From positions 42,906,501 to 42,970,500 of the forward strand of contig NC_133182.1 of assembly GCF_049306965.1 (NCBI RefSeq): a stretch of 64,000 bases of DNA. The letters run 5' to 3'. The position numbers were made by a program, and so were the translations under genes. The notes under the pieces were generated by a model, which did not search any database, was not told where the DNA came from, and saw only the letters and a program-made list of their open reading frames with translations. Numbering within the stretch: the first letter of the stretch is position 1; the number at the start of each line of letters is the position of its first letter. Positions 30,779 through 44,935 of the stretch are shown in pieces. This DNA is from Danio rerio. Its lineage: Eukaryota > Chordata > Actinopteri > Cypriniformes > Danionidae.

Positions 30779-33700
30779 CTACGCTCTCTTCATCCAGTCG
30801 TGTTGTAAGAACTGATCAAGCGTCATGTTTTGTCTCAGACACTTTGTGATCAGATCTCGGCAGTCTGTACAAGGGGAAAGAAGGTTAATACACTGCTTTT
30901 AAGACTACATCTTACTTATAAGACTGTATAATATTCACTAAAGCTGACATTTATCAAGATACCTTCTGAAATGTGTGATTAAAAGACTAACAATGACAAG
31001 GGCTGTATCCTAAACCGCCCCCTATACCCTTAATAGTGCAGTATTTGCCAAGATGTGCATAAATCTTCAGAATGTGCATAAAAATGTAGGTTTAACTTAA
31101 AAAATGAAGGTTATGGAAACACAGCTAGTGTCTGTTCACTCACCTCTCATTAAGCTGGGTGGAAGCGAAATCTTGCCCTTGACTTTAACATCGAAGTAGT
31201 TGACCAAGTCTCCGGTCATCATGTAATGCAGCAGGCAGCCTATAGCCCAGGCGCTAGATAAGACTGCTTTATCGTAGTTGTGTGCTTCCACTTTGTAAGC
31301 GCAGCCGAAGTCGATCAGCTTGATCTGGAAAGTCTTCTTGTTGACCAGGATGTTGTCAGAATGCAGGTCGTTGTGCACGATTCCTTTGTCGATGCAATGC
31401 TGGACTGCCAGGACTATCTGTTGCACCAGGCATCGTGCCACAGGTTCGGCCAGCTTGCCCTTCTTGCTTACAAAGTCAGTCAGGACTACACAAGGCTTGG
31501 GGTACTCCAGGACCATTGAAATGCATTTAGGTTCATTAAACCACTCGTACATTTCGATCACGTATTTGCACAATGGCGGATGCTTCAGCATGAGCATGAT
31601 CTCCACTTCTTTAAAAGGTTTGGTAGCTAAACCAGGCTGTGAGAAAGAGAGAACAGGGGTTAGTAGATGCAGATCTGAAGGAAGACTTCATTTAAAGGAG
31701 TAGTTCACGCAAAATAAATGTTTTCAGATTTCAGAAAAGCTTTATGCTCTTAATGCTCTAATAGCAATATATTTTGCAGAAGATTTTTCCGATATCGTGC
31801 GGCCCTAGTTCAACTGTAATCAAGCAAAGCTCCAAGAACACTTTTGTGCACCAAAACACTGTAAAATGGCTGTGTGTGTGTTTGTCTTCTGCATCAGATC
31901 AGGGTTTGTGTTTACTGTGGTCAATGCAACTCTTGCCTGTTGCTCTACTGACTCTAATGGCCATACGCCATGCTGACCATAGTGTTGACCATAGTGAACA
32001 CACTCTGAGCTGATGCCAACAAGAATACAAGAATTTGTTTGTTGTACAAAAGTGTTCTTGGAGCTTCGTTTGATTACAGTTGAACTACTGGAGATAACTG
32101 TTTTGACAATGTTTCTGGTATTTTTTCTAACATTTTGAGTCCCTTGTTGTCTATGAAGGATGAGGGAGCTCTCAGATTTCATCTAACACATCTTCATTTG
32201 TGTTCTGGTTATGAACGGAGGTCTCGGGGACGAGGGATTAATAACAGAATTTCCATTTCTGGTAAACTAATGTTTAAATGCATGCTACGTTGCTTTAGTA
32301 TTTCTGTATTACAGCCACAAACTACAGTAACTGTTCACATTAATCAGATTTCACCACAATATCTGGGCATAAAGGTCAATTTTACAGTAGTTTAGCGATG
32401 AAGAACTGCAAAATGACTTTCTTCAACTGGACCATGAGTGAAATGTTCATGCAGATTCACATGACTGGATTTGGCCTTTTGAAATTCAACTACGCAACAG
32501 TAAATGTGTCCAAACCATCAACGAATTAAACACAGAGTGATTGTTTTCCAACTTACTACATAGGTGGCATCGTTTCCCTTCTCAATCTGCTTGATGGCAA
32601 CCTGCAAAGAGGAAATGCAATTATTCTTTTGCTCCCACATATTCTTCATCAACACAGATGCTCAATTAGACAATTAAAGACAGCAAAATGTGTAGTAAGA
32701 GAGTTTTACCTTCATGCAATCAGATTTACGGAGCGCTTTTTGCACTGTGCCGAAGGCCCCGCTTCCCAGAATAGCTCCCAGCTTGTAGAAACTTCCTAAA
32801 GGTCCTGAAAAAGAAGAGTTTAAGAGCTTTCAGGTCCATCATACTGATATTATCTTACACTAACAAATATATGTTGTATTAGCAAATATTATAGTACTGA
32901 CGCCTACCATCAGAGGCTCCTAACGCCGAGATCTGGAGCCCCGAAGGTCCAGGGACAGGCTCTTCATCCGAATCTGGCTCTTTATCTGGATCTGCCTCTT
33001 CATCTGGATCTGGCTCTTCATCCGAATCTGGCTCTTCATCCTGATCTGGCTCTTTATCCGGATCTGGCTCTTTATCTGGATCTGGCTCTTTATCCGGATC
33101 TGGCTCTCGATCTGGGTCCGGCTCTTGATCTGGATCTGGCTCTTCACCCGGATCTGGCTCTCGATCTGGATCTTCACCCGGATCTGGCTCTTGATCTGGA
33201 TCTGAATCTCCACCCGGATCTGGCTCTTCACCCGGATCTGGCTCTTGATCTGGATCAGACTCTGGATCCGGCTCTGGGTCTTCATCATACTCTTGATCTG
33301 GATCTGGCTCTCGATCTGGCTCTTGATCTGGCTCTTGATCTGGCTCTCGATCTGGCTCTCGATCTGGCTCTTGATCTGGCTCTTGATCTGGCTCTGGATC
33401 TGGACCCAGCTCATGATCTGGATTGTGCTCTGAATCAGGATCTGGCTCTTGATCTGGATTTGGCTCTTGGTCTGGATTGTGCTCTCGATCTGGACCCGGC
33501 TCATGATCTGGATTGTGCTCTGAATCAGGATCTGGCTCTTGATCTGGATTTAACTCTGTATCCGGCTCTTGATCTGGATCAGAATCAGGCTCCCCTTTGT
33601 TCCGTCTTCTGCGGAGGAAAGGCTTCTTCATGAGCTTCCACACCCTCCTGAAGAAAGCCTGGATTTTGTTCCTCCTGCTGCCTTGTGTTTGGATTTCTGA

Positions 33701-35432
33701 AACGAAGGAAAAGAACAAAGAAAAGATCAGAGACGTGACGGTCAGTGATTGTGTTCGCTATTAAGAATATATAAATGTAAAACAGGAAAAATATAAAACA
33801 TTAAATACATTATTTTAATTTCACAGGACCTTTAAGGAGTATAAATCAGGCCTGTGAGAATAGTTGCTTCATGTCTATAATAAGTGCATTAAACTATCAT
33901 ATTGTGTTGTTGATCTGATGATGTTCAGGTTTGATTTTGCCCTCTGTCTGCAACTTTTGAGCTGCTGATTTTCTCATGATTTGTACTAAGAGCAGCTGAA
34001 TGTCTGTCATTTCTTTTGTGTGTCTGCAGACGGTCTCACTGGTTGTGTTTTCCTCCACATTGTTATCAGGAGAGGACTCATACGGTGCTGTACTGTCATC
34101 AGAATGCATTGACCAGTCCTCTTCCAGCCACGGACAGAAGTCGCTGCAGAAGCTGATGATCTCCAAAAGTGAGCCTGCATGACAAAACCAGTCTTAATAG
34201 TCAATAATCAGAAACGGAGATTAATGCAAACACTTTACTGGACTCATCATGATACTGTCTCATAAATATGGATGAGAGTTTATGCATGCTTATGACTGTC
34301 AACTATTACAACAGTCACCTGTGTGCCTTTGTTACCTGTATTACTGTAACTTGACATAAACAAATACATCATAACCTGTTATTGTCAGGAAAATTCACCA
34401 AGACAACATAACATGTCATAAATCTGTCATCAACATGATTGGCATGAGGCCGTTCTATTTTAAAATCACATTATTTCTCATTTTGTTTCATATATAATGT
34501 GTCTAATTTCATTTATACATTTATTTTAATCCTCCAATACACTCATAGATCTCCTCACCCAGTTTATAAAATGGTTTAAATGTAAGACAGCTTACCTGTT
34601 GTGTTTTTCTCAAGTGCTGTACCGGCATCGGAAACCACAGTCCAGTCCTCCTCGTCCAGCCAGGGACAGAAGTTACTGCAGAAGCTGATGGTCTCCAAAA
34701 ATGACCCTGGACACCAAAATCAGTCATAATGGTCAGTTTATCAATAATAAAATATATGAATGAAAATCTTCATGGATCAAAGTCTGTGTAAAACCCATTA
34801 TTGATCATTTCTCATTTGTGTTTAAGAGTGTTTTAGTCATTTAAGTCTAGTGGCTGCTGACAAACTCACCGGTTGTGTTTTTCTCCACATTATTATCAGT
34901 AGCGGGTTCACCGGCATCCGAAACCACAGTCCAGTCCTCCTCGTCCAGCCAGGAACAGAAGTTACTGCAGAAGCTGATGGTCTCCAAAAATGAACCTGAA
35001 AAACAAAATCAGTCATGAGGGTCAATTTTCAGAAACTTTCTGAACTATTAACAAAACTTCTCCATGGAAAATGATGAACTATTCCTTAATGCACTGAAGA
35101 TTGCTGCACGAACAGAAAATCATCCATTTTGACTCATACAATGAATTTCTGGCGTTCCAAAACATTTATTTATTAAATTATATATATATATAGTTCACAG
35201 TATGTCTGATAATATTTGATAATGTTTGTTCTTCTGGAGAAAGTCTTATTCCTTTTATTTAGGTTAGAATAAAAGCAGTTTTTAATAGTTTAAACAGCAT
35301 TTTAAGCTCAATGTTATTCGCCCCTTTAACACTATTATGTGCAGAAATGTGCTGGAGAAATCTGCTCTCCGCTACACAGAAAATAAGGGAAAAAATGAAC
35401 AGGGGGGCGAATAATTCAGACTTCAACTGTAC

Positions 35433-35468
<36 letters not shown>

Positions 35469-36074
35469 AAGTGTGATATCTGCATTTTCTAATAGGACAC
35501 ATCCTGAGGGGGTTAAGATAGTGCTGGATGTGTATTGATTGTTTTGGCTAGGCCCAGTGAATAGAAAAGTCTCACTTTTGGACAATTTACCTCACAGGAC
35601 AACTTTTCTCATCCTAAAGTCTATTTAAACCCCATTATTGATCATTTATCGTTATTGTTTCATATGTAATGTGTCTTTTTCATTTCTACATTTATTTTAA
35701 TCCCTCAATGCTTGGAGAATTATATCTCTACTCTTGTTTTAATGGTTTTAACAGCTAATTAAGCTTGAGTGTTTGCTGATAGTCTCACCGGTTGCATTTC
35801 TCTCCACTTTATTAGCAGTAGAGGGCTTGTGAAGTGCTGTAGCGGCCTCTGAAACCACAGTCCCGTCCACCTGGTCAAGCCAGGGACAGAAGTCGTCGCA
35901 AAAGCCGATTGTGTCGAGCCACAAACCTGCCTCCGCTTTCTCCATTCCACCACACACAGATGCTGTTGCTGCCATCGCGTGGTCAAACACAGGCATCGTG
36001 TTTTCACTCATAAATTGTTCTACTTCACTCGTAAAAGTGCTGTAAGTCGACAGATAATTAGTAAATCGATCCAT
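30779..36074 (-). CDS. Gene A: PIM-like chimeric kinase or pseudokinase, 9 exons, 721 aa, complete
   Basis: Exons in transcript order: 35789-36074, 34870-34995, 34596-34706, 34040-34174, 32908-33696, 32710-32804, 32557-32601, 31144-31636, 30779-30864. All junctions are GT-AG and the phases join into one open frame of 2166 nt with stop TAG. The ATG has an in-frame TAA directly upstream, which fixes the start. Residues 1-219 hold four Cys/Trp modules. Residues 220-482 are a basic patch followed by an acidic EPD repeat. Residues 483-721 are a PIM-family kinase domain: G-loop GSGAFGTV 496-503, VAIK Lys518, alpha-C Glu541, HNDLHSDN 617-624, DFG 638-640, and a PIM-like C-terminal exon ending HDWMKRA. 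The HRD Arg is Asn, the catalytic-loop Lys is His621, and the activation segment is about 19 residues shorter than in PIM1 with no APE/PPEW, so it may be a pseudokinase. Differences from gene B include DATYV for DATHV and Phe632 for Met. Splicing is inferred from sequence, not from transcripts. Confidence 0.85.
31806..32087. mobile_element. Foldback (MITE-like) element in intron 7 of gene A
   Basis: Arms 31806-31855 and 32038-32087, same structure as the gene B copy. The loop includes a short GTTGACCATAGTG repeat. Confidence 0.65.
32908..33696 (-). repeat. Coding minisatellite exon (EPD repeats), gene A allele, 789 bp
   Basis: In this allele the N-terminal part of the repeat is expanded: the SEHNPDHE segment occurs twice, the first time followed by PGPD and the second by LGPD. 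The C-terminal part resembles gene C but carries a Cys-free EPDPDEEADPDK variant. Confidence 0.88.
35190..35429 (-). mobile_element. Internally deleted DNA transposon fragment in intron 1 of gene A
   Basis: Same insertion as in genes B and C, but about 200 bp of the interior is missing: the part with the GGTTAGGGTAATTAGG landmark is gone and the flanks are joined at CGCCCCTTTAACACTATT. Confidence 0.65.
35432..35468. repeat. (AT)n-(GT)n microsatellite, intron 1 of gene A
   Basis: A short AT run followed by a longer GT run than in the other copies. Confidence 0.9.
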
Positions 36075-36440
36075 TTACTCAAACTCTGTAAACGCGCTCA
36101 AATGACAATCCTTTCACTAGCTTGATAATCACTGAACTGGAGAGTGGTTAGCCGCGTGACGTCACTTATGGAATTTTTGGAATGGCGTCTCTAGCCGCGT
36201 TTATTTTCAAAAGTTCAGATTCTTCAGAACAGCACAGAAATGAGTGAATATTACCGAGCCAGCACTGATTTCATATCTGAAACCGGGCCGTAATCAATAT
36301 ACAACAGCTCCTGTCAGAGTCTGCCTCAGAAATAACAGCTCGTCAATGTCAAAATGTCAGCCAATCAAATCAAACAGGGCGGGCTTTACAGTTCGCGGAG
36401 AATATTTCAAAATTAATTTCCCAAAATACTAAATTAATAC
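36075..36440 (-). promoter_or_regulatory. Upstream region of gene A with full CRE palindrome
   Basis: The TGACGTCA core is at 36157-36164. Only about 750 bp of shared upstream sequence remains before the array ends at 36828, so more distal control sequence differs from genes B and C. Confidence 0.5.
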
Positions 36441-36828
36441 TCGAGTACAAATGATCAAATTCACTAATCACTATGCTCTGGACTGAGTTTTCTGTGTCAG
36501 ATTACTGTATTGACACTTTATAAAGGACTGAATACTAAATAGCTGATAATATACGTTACTCTTCTGTCTTTTTGCATATAAAAAATAACTTTTAAGGCTG
36601 AAAATAAACTTTAAGAGCTCTTTAAAAATGTCCAGAGCTGATTGTTTTAGATTACCCCATTTGGGTTGGTGAATGTAACATTTAGACTACCTAATAGTTA
36701 ACACAAATTACAATAAATGTTATAATTGGGGGGAAATGAAGAAAACCACTGATTAATCTGAGTGAACACAGTAAATTGACAGTTTATTAAAGGAAAAGTC
36801 ACATAGTTAAAGGTTCATTATTAGTGAG

Positions 36829-36880
36829 TCTCTCTCACTCTCACTCTCTCACTCTCACTCACTCACTCACTCAAGCGGGC
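36829..36880. repeat. CTCT/CACT simple repeat at the array edge
   Basis: TCTCTCTCACTCTCACTC-type run directly after homology to the other duplication units ends at 36828. Confidence 0.85.
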
Positions 36881-36921
36881 ATGCACTGTGGTCTCATGAG
36901 GAAACGCTGCTTTTTGATATA

Positions 36922-38381
<1,460 letters not shown>

Positions 38382-38439
38382 ATAGTGTTTTTCTTGCTCC
38401 CGAATACAAATAATTTTTCAAGTATTTGTTCGAATCAAG

Positions 38440-38490
38440 TATTCGTAAAAACACGCTATTCGTGCCTTTCCGAATACCGTATTCGGGTTC
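38440..38490. repeat. GAATAC/GTATTC-rich dispersed repeat
   Basis: Repeated ATTCG/CGAAT words around CCGAATACCGTATTCGG; resembles a low-complexity Danio repeat. Extent approximate. Confidence 0.35.
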
Positions 38491-38879
38491 GGCTCCACCC
38501 TTAAATATGCATATATAAATGTATGCATTTTATTTCTAAATACAACATGAGAAGTATGTACATTTAGAAATATATTTTGGTCCATAAATTGACACGTGAG
38601 ATATTTGTGTGTATAAATATTGAGTTTATCCCCCAAACCCCCATAAAAAAAAAATAAAAAAAATTACAGGTTTAAAAGTACTAGATTATGCAGCACTTTC
38701 ATACTATTTAACTATTGCTGATCTGTTACTATGTATGTCCAGCAGATGGCAGAATATACGTCTTTCAATGAAAGTTTCTTAGAACTAGGCTAGAAGTTGA
38801 TATCCATATAAGTTCAGATATCCAGATATCACAGCTCTCTAATTTAATTTCTCTTTTGCATAATTTATTATATCATTTG

Positions 38880-38958
38880 CTCTATAATTTTCTATGTGAA
38901 GCTGCTTTGACACAATCTACATTGTAAAAGCGCTATAGAAATAAAGGTGAATTGAATT
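38880..38958 (+). mobile_element. SINE/LINE 3' tail-like fragment
   Basis: GAAGCTGCTTTGACACAATC and AAAGCGCTATAGAAATAAAG, then GTGAATTGAATTG, resemble the common 3' tail of fish retroposons. Family uncertain. Confidence 0.4.
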
Positions 38959-38975
38959 GTATATTAAAGGAATAG

Positions 38976-39072
38976 TTTTCCAGAGATGGGTTGTGGCTGG
39001 AAAGACATTCCGCTGAGGCAACTCCGGATTAATAAAGGGACTAAGCCAACAAGAAAATGAATGAATGAATGA
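38976..39072 (+). mobile_element. DANA SINE 3' fragment
   Basis: CAGAGATGGGTTGTGGCTGG, then GGATTAATAAAGGGACTAAG and a terminal (ATGA)n tail. Confidence 0.75.
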
Positions 39073-41384
39073 TTTAAAGGAATAGTTCAAGCAAAAAATA
39101 CATTTCTGTAAACATAAATATTTTTGGGTGAACTATCTCTTTAATCAGGCAGATGTCCTTGGGTCATTACATGTATTATTTGAATAATAATTTTATATTT
39201 AGCTGCTATTAAATAATTTCTCTCTGACTCTAACAATGCTCATCTCACATTGTACGACACCAGACAAGACATTATCCAAAATCAAGTTTTTTATTACTTA
39301 AATCTCTCCTAAAAAAGTAAATAAGTCTGTTCTGACCAGCTTTAACATAGCACTGAATATGTGTGAGGTTATGCTTTGTATATTCTAGAGTATAACAATG
39401 TTGTGGATGGTAAATTGCACATTAATGTGAATAAAAGTTAAACAGTCTCATATATTTATCCATCATGCACAACACAACACATAGCCAACTATTGAGTTTT
39501 TATTGAATCCGGAAAAAGGTTCTTTTTTGAAGCATCAACACAATATCTAATAAAACAAAGACTCACAGCTCGGTGGACTTGAATGTAATAGTTATGCTTA
39601 TGAAGTTAACTCTGGCATTATTTAAACAGTGTTTAAAACTCTGAATCCGGTGATTACAATGGTTGCAGAGTGTGAAATTAGATGAAGATAGTAGTTTCTC
39701 TAGGAGATTCGTCTGGAAACTAATGGAAACAGGGCTCATTACACTCGCCTTATATTTAATTAAGTCTTTCCCATAGAAATTAAAAGCCTGATCTGCAATA
39801 TTAAACACAAAATGTTCCCCACAGGATATAAGCTTACGGGGAATAACGCTACAGCGTGGCTGTGTATAGAAGCTGACAGCAGTCTCTACTTCACTTAGAT
39901 TGGGTTGACAGACAGCGGCGCTGCTGTGCTGGGGACCAGGGGAATTCTAGGTGATGTATGAATTTGCAGACAAATGAACTGTGAATGTGGGACAAGAGTG
40001 AACTCCACCCCTTAGAGGTCAGAGAATGCACAGACTCCCATAAGAGAATAACATATGGTGTATCAGCATATCAGACATATAAGGAAAGGAGTATAATGGT
40101 CCAATGTTGTACTAATATTACGGTGCAAAACAATCTGTTAATTCACAGTTTTATGACTGAATATGTTACCAGAAATGGTTCATAGCCTGTGATTGATGGG
40201 GGTACATTTTCTTTTTTTTAATGCATTATGGGACTGATATCTGTTTTAACACTTTTTTATGTTGAAAATGTTTCTAGAGTTTAAGTTACTTTTATTGACA
40301 TAATTATTATGAAACAATACATTTATCAAGTTCACTCAGAAGGGATTTGTTTTAGGAAAGTTTACAATTTCAAAACACTTAATAGAGCTGAAATATGGGA
40401 ATGTCCTCTGAAAAAAAGATATCTGGTCATCTTATTAAGACGTTTAAATCATAGATGACCTAAGTTGGCCTATGGTAACCTTTGATTTGGTCCACCATCC
40501 CATCTGAAAAGAGAGGGAGAATGATAGGGAGGTGGCTGGGGCAAATTCCTTTGACAGAGATTGTTATTTCGATTCTAATGTAACCTTTTGTTTCTTTGTT
40601 TTATTGCTGAGCTACAAAAAAGCCAACTAAAAGTAAATGATTCAATTAATGCATTGTAAATAAATCAGACTTTTAAAATGTAAAACCTGTCACTTGACAA
40701 AAAACAATGCACAAGACATCGTCGAGCAAATCAGCAGCACATCGACTAGTGTTTTCAGCACTGAACTCCATTGTGTTATAAATGAGACTGTTTATGTTTT
40801 TAATGTAATAAGTTGCAAAATGATACTGCATTAGTTAATATAATTTAAAACAATGTTTTCTAGTTATTTTTAAAATATTAGCGAAAATATTAAGAAATTA
40901 GCCATGGCAAATTTAATATAAAACGGTGTGATATATTCGGTTTGGTAAATAATCGGCCCACATCCCTCAATCAAGTTTGATTTTTAGGCCTGTATAAGAA
41001 AATGTTTGGGCACCCCTGGTTTGAAATTTTTATATAAAATTAGCATTTTTCTAAGGCTGTTGTGTGTAGTATTGGTAATTTTACCCATAGTACAAATAAT
41101 AGGTTATTATCATTGTCTTACTGTGAATTCACTGAACGTAAACAAAGGAGGCTGAGAAAAACGCCCATTTTAGAGGAAATTTTTAGAAGGCTTTTCTGAA
41201 GACACACTGGACTCTTCAAGTATTTATTAGAGTGTAAATTGAATTTTACTACCAAATAAAAATTCTAAATGTAGCAAAATAATGGTAAATGAAGTGCAAT
41301 TTACCCATCCTGTTCAGGGCTTGTTGTTTCTAGTGTTATTTAGTATTACGGTTGAGGTTATTATTATTACTATTACATTTTTTT
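39073..41384. other. No gene or clear element recognised
   Basis: AT-rich DNA with only short ORFs. A short GTTTGGGCACCCCTGG motif near 41005 is a common fish repeat fragment. Confidence 0.45.
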
Positions 41385-42164
41385 TTCTTTCCCCCAGTTT
41401 CTGTTTAATGGAGATAATCTATATTTTTTAAATATCTAATTTCTAACTGATTTATTTTTATTTTTGCCATGATGACAGTAGATAATATTTTACTAGATAC
41501 TTTTCAAGATATAGTATTTAGCTTAAAGTGTAATTTAAAGGCTAATTAACTAGGCAGGTTATGGTAGTTGGGGAAGTCATTGTACAACAGTGGTTTGTTC
41601 TGTAGCCAGTAGAAATAACAGACAATGTTTTTAATCTGGTGAGACTTTAAATGAAATATTTTTAAAAGCTTATCCTAAATTTGTACATTTTTTATCAAAA
41701 GTAATCCTTTTAGATTTTTATCTTATATTTTATTATTATTATTAATTTATTTTATCTTGTGAATTATTTATTGTTTATTTGTTACAATATTTTTATAGGT
41801 ATAGAAAAGTGGCATTTAGGTGTCATGGTGGCGCAGTGGGTAGCACAATCATCTCACAGCAAGAAAGTCGCTGGTTTGAACCTTAGCTGGGTCAGTTGGC
41901 ATTTCTGTGTGGAGTTTGCATGTTCTCCCTGTGTTGGCGTAGGTTTCCTCCAGGTGCTCCGGTTCCCTCATTTTTTGCCATGACATAGCCAGAGAAGCTG
42001 ATATGGCAATAAACTCAAAATTCTCTCTCTGTAGCCAGTAGAAAAAAAAATCTGCAGACAAAAAAATATATATATTAGAAATACTGTGAACATTTCCTTT
42101 ATCCGTTAAATATCACTTAAGAAATATTTAAATAATAATTAACTAATAATTTTGCCCTCAACTG
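41385..42164 (+). mobile_element. Degenerate Danio DNA transposon with a DANA SINE inserted
   Basis: Landmarks GTTTCTGTTTAATGGAG, GCCATGATGACAGTA, AACTAGGCAGGTTATGG and TGGTTTGTTCTGTAG occur in consensus order, and the 3' end AATAATTTTGCCCTCAACTG lies at 42145-42164. It is the same family as the intron 1 insertions of the tandem genes. A DANA fragment interrupts it. Confidence 0.6.
41821..41970 (+). mobile_element. DANA SINE 5' fragment
   Basis: ATGGTGGCGCAGTGGGTAGC, the B-box-like GGTTTGAACCT, GCTGGGTCAGTTGGCATTTC and GTGGAGTTTGCATGTTCTCC in order. Inserted in the older DNA transposon. Confidence 0.8.
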
Positions 42165-44789
42165 TGTGCATGCACTGTATGTAAACATGTTTGAGTAAGT
42201 GTTGAAAATATAAACTGTGTTTACATATGCACAATTTTAGAAAGGTAAAAGAAAATCCATTATTTATCATTAATATAATTATATTTGTATATCAACTGTA
42301 ATGAATCATTTGAATAAGCTAGGCTTGATTAAAATAATGAAATCGTTTAGCAATTAAATAAAGTTAAATAGGGTATATGCACAGCTAATGTTTCATTCCA
42401 TGCTAATAAACTTCAGATGAATGGTTAGTGTGACGTTTTTCAATTTTATACGGTTCCTTTTACAGCATCGATGTTGTAATGTAATTACAATACATTCAGT
42501 TAAATAGACTTCGGCATGCATTTAGTTGTTCAAATGTAAAACAAGATGAAAAGTCGTTTAACACGCACGCGCCCGTCAGAAACTCCATTGAAAATACTAG
42601 AGTAAAATAAATTTTCGTATTTTAAAGACATGGCGCTGACATTCTGAGACCCACATCATATCGTATAAGAATCAGGCAGTGAAGATCATTGATTTTTAAA
42701 GAAAACAGATTTTAGACGTGCCGATTTTGTAATGGCATACAGTTCACTGGAAGCGTTTGACCCAGGTTACTGAAAAATTAAAAGTCCTTCTGCATACTTT
42801 CGCATATGCCTTATTAGCTAAAATAAAAATAGGAACAAAATCAAATGCTATTTAAATAAATATAAAAAATGCATTTGATGTCATTAAACATTTCATGATC
42901 ACATTGTGAGTTAAAAGAAAAAAAAAAACTGCCCAATAATCCAATGGACTCATTGTATATAATAAATGTACATGTATGTCTGCATAAGCCACAGTTTACT
43001 TACAGACAACCACTATTTCTAATGAGACGACATTGGTTTATTGTAACCTGCATTGGCCTTACAGTCTAGACCCCTTGTTGTGCTTATAAGCACTTTGTAG
43101 TTTATATGGCAGTTACAAGGTTGTTATCCTGTCCAATATTCTGTGCTGTCTGAGTCGAATGTCCCTGCACTACCTCTCCAGTACAGTTTACACTTTTATT
43201 GCTCTTTAAAAAGTGCCCTATGAAAATCCTTGAAACTTGAATCTAAATATTTATCCTCCATTAAGTCACATATTCCCTCTCATGCTCCTACATTTTATAC
43301 ATCCTCAGGCAATCCGGACAATATTTGGCTCCCTCTAAGATACACGGCAAACAATAAAATTACCCTCCATCATTGACAAAGTAATCCTTGCTAGTCTCCA
43401 CACACTTCATAATCGGCGCAGGAACAAGCAGAGTGACACACACCCATCAACACATGCTCTTTTGCAGAGATTATCTCACCAAACAAACCCTCTGAAGGTT
43501 TGGAAACACTCCAATCCATGCAAGAACAGTAAAGTTGCGTGAAATGCACAAATCATAGCGATGGCGGGTCTGCGGTTGTTCGTGATCCAGACTCTTATAC
43601 CTACTCGCAACTGTAGTTTAGAGTGACATTGAAATAGCTTTATTGCATTAGCTCTGACACATCCAGACAGAAACAATTCAGGAAATCAGCACTCAGTCTA
43701 CAAATTACGCAGGTTTTAAAATGGTTCGTGTGACAACTGAAATTACCTTCCCCAAAAGCAAATACAAGGAAAACAATAGCCTCATTTTAATCAATTAGTT
43801 TGAAACTCAGGTATGGTATTGGGCTTGGCATATTGCTATAAATCTGTCCATATGAATGTTGTAGCAACATGGCCTATAAATACCAGAGGTTGCTAGTGTG
43901 AATAAAGCTACAAATTTGACATTAATAAGGTGAAAAAAACATCACTTTGTGAATGCCAGTATGATCTCACCACGTATGAAATACGTAATGGCTAATTTAT
44001 ATTCATCATATATCAACATTCACATTCATCTGAAGTTCAAAGACAGCTAAAATGCCATATTATCTAAAGACTCGCATCTGCCGCACAATATCCCATGCTA
44101 TACTTATTATCAACCTTGTTTCCATTGCATTTGTTGTTTTGTCTGTTGTTGGGTCTATGGTATATTTAAAGAGTTTTTTATCAAATCTTTTTTAAAGTTA
44201 GGTTTTTATTAATTTATTTTTATGATACTTTTTTTCAAATATATGATGCTTGAGTCATTCTATAGCTTGTAAGTCATTTCAAACCAGAGGGTGCTTTAGA
44301 GCTATATTACGGCCACTGACAGTGAGCATCCTCTTTATATCAAACTGACATTCTGTAAACTAACCAGCATGTAAACAATTAGAATTTGGAAAATTACAAA
44401 ATGTTTGGTAATTAGGATTAGAACTTATGTTGGGAGAAAAATCTATGTCAATTAAAATTGTAAAAAATATTAATGTTTTATTAATTTATTTTGTTCATAA
44501 ACACTTTTTTTTTTTTACTTACACTACATTAAAAACAGGATAGCAAAATTAATGGTGTTGTTTATTATTGACACATCGAAAAGTGTAATTAACAAAGAAA
44601 TGTTTTGCTTTGATGGTGAAAAATAAAATATTACATCAGTGCAAGTAGAAAAATAGTATTAGATATTTCTTAGATGTAGATGTATAGATTAGATATATCT
44701 TTAATTGCCCTTTGAGTAACATTTTTGATTAACATTTTTGTTAATTAGGCTAGACATTGGACAAAAAAAATTTTTTTTTAAATAATACT
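42165..44789. other. No gene or clear element recognised
   Basis: AT-rich intergenic or intronic DNA. Short minus-strand ORFs such as 43476-43676 have no recognisable features. Confidence 0.45.
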
Positions 44790-44935
44790 GACCTAAAAAG
44801 TCATTTTTAAAAATGGAGAAAAAAAGGCGGAACATAAATAAGACTTTATCCAGAGGACAAATATAATAGGAAATACTTCTGTTCTGAAAATTTCTGTTTT
44901 GTTAAATATCACTTGGGAAAAAATTAAAAAGATTT
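44790..44935 (+). mobile_element. Fragment of the same abundant Danio DNA transposon
   Basis: AATAAGACTTTATCCAGAGG followed by CTGTTTTGTTAAATATCACT and GGGAAAAAATTAAAAAG matches the 3' quarter of the element seen at 41385-42164. Confidence 0.5.

Larger units (their letters stand above)
26750..36828. repeat. Tandem duplication unit carrying gene A (right-most copy)
   Basis: It is homologous to 4832-26749 and, for the gene and promoter part, to 1-4831. Homology stops at 36828, just after TTCATTATTAGTGAG; the sequence then changes to a CTCT/CACT-rich stretch not found in the other copies. This marks the right edge of the array. Confidence 0.88.
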
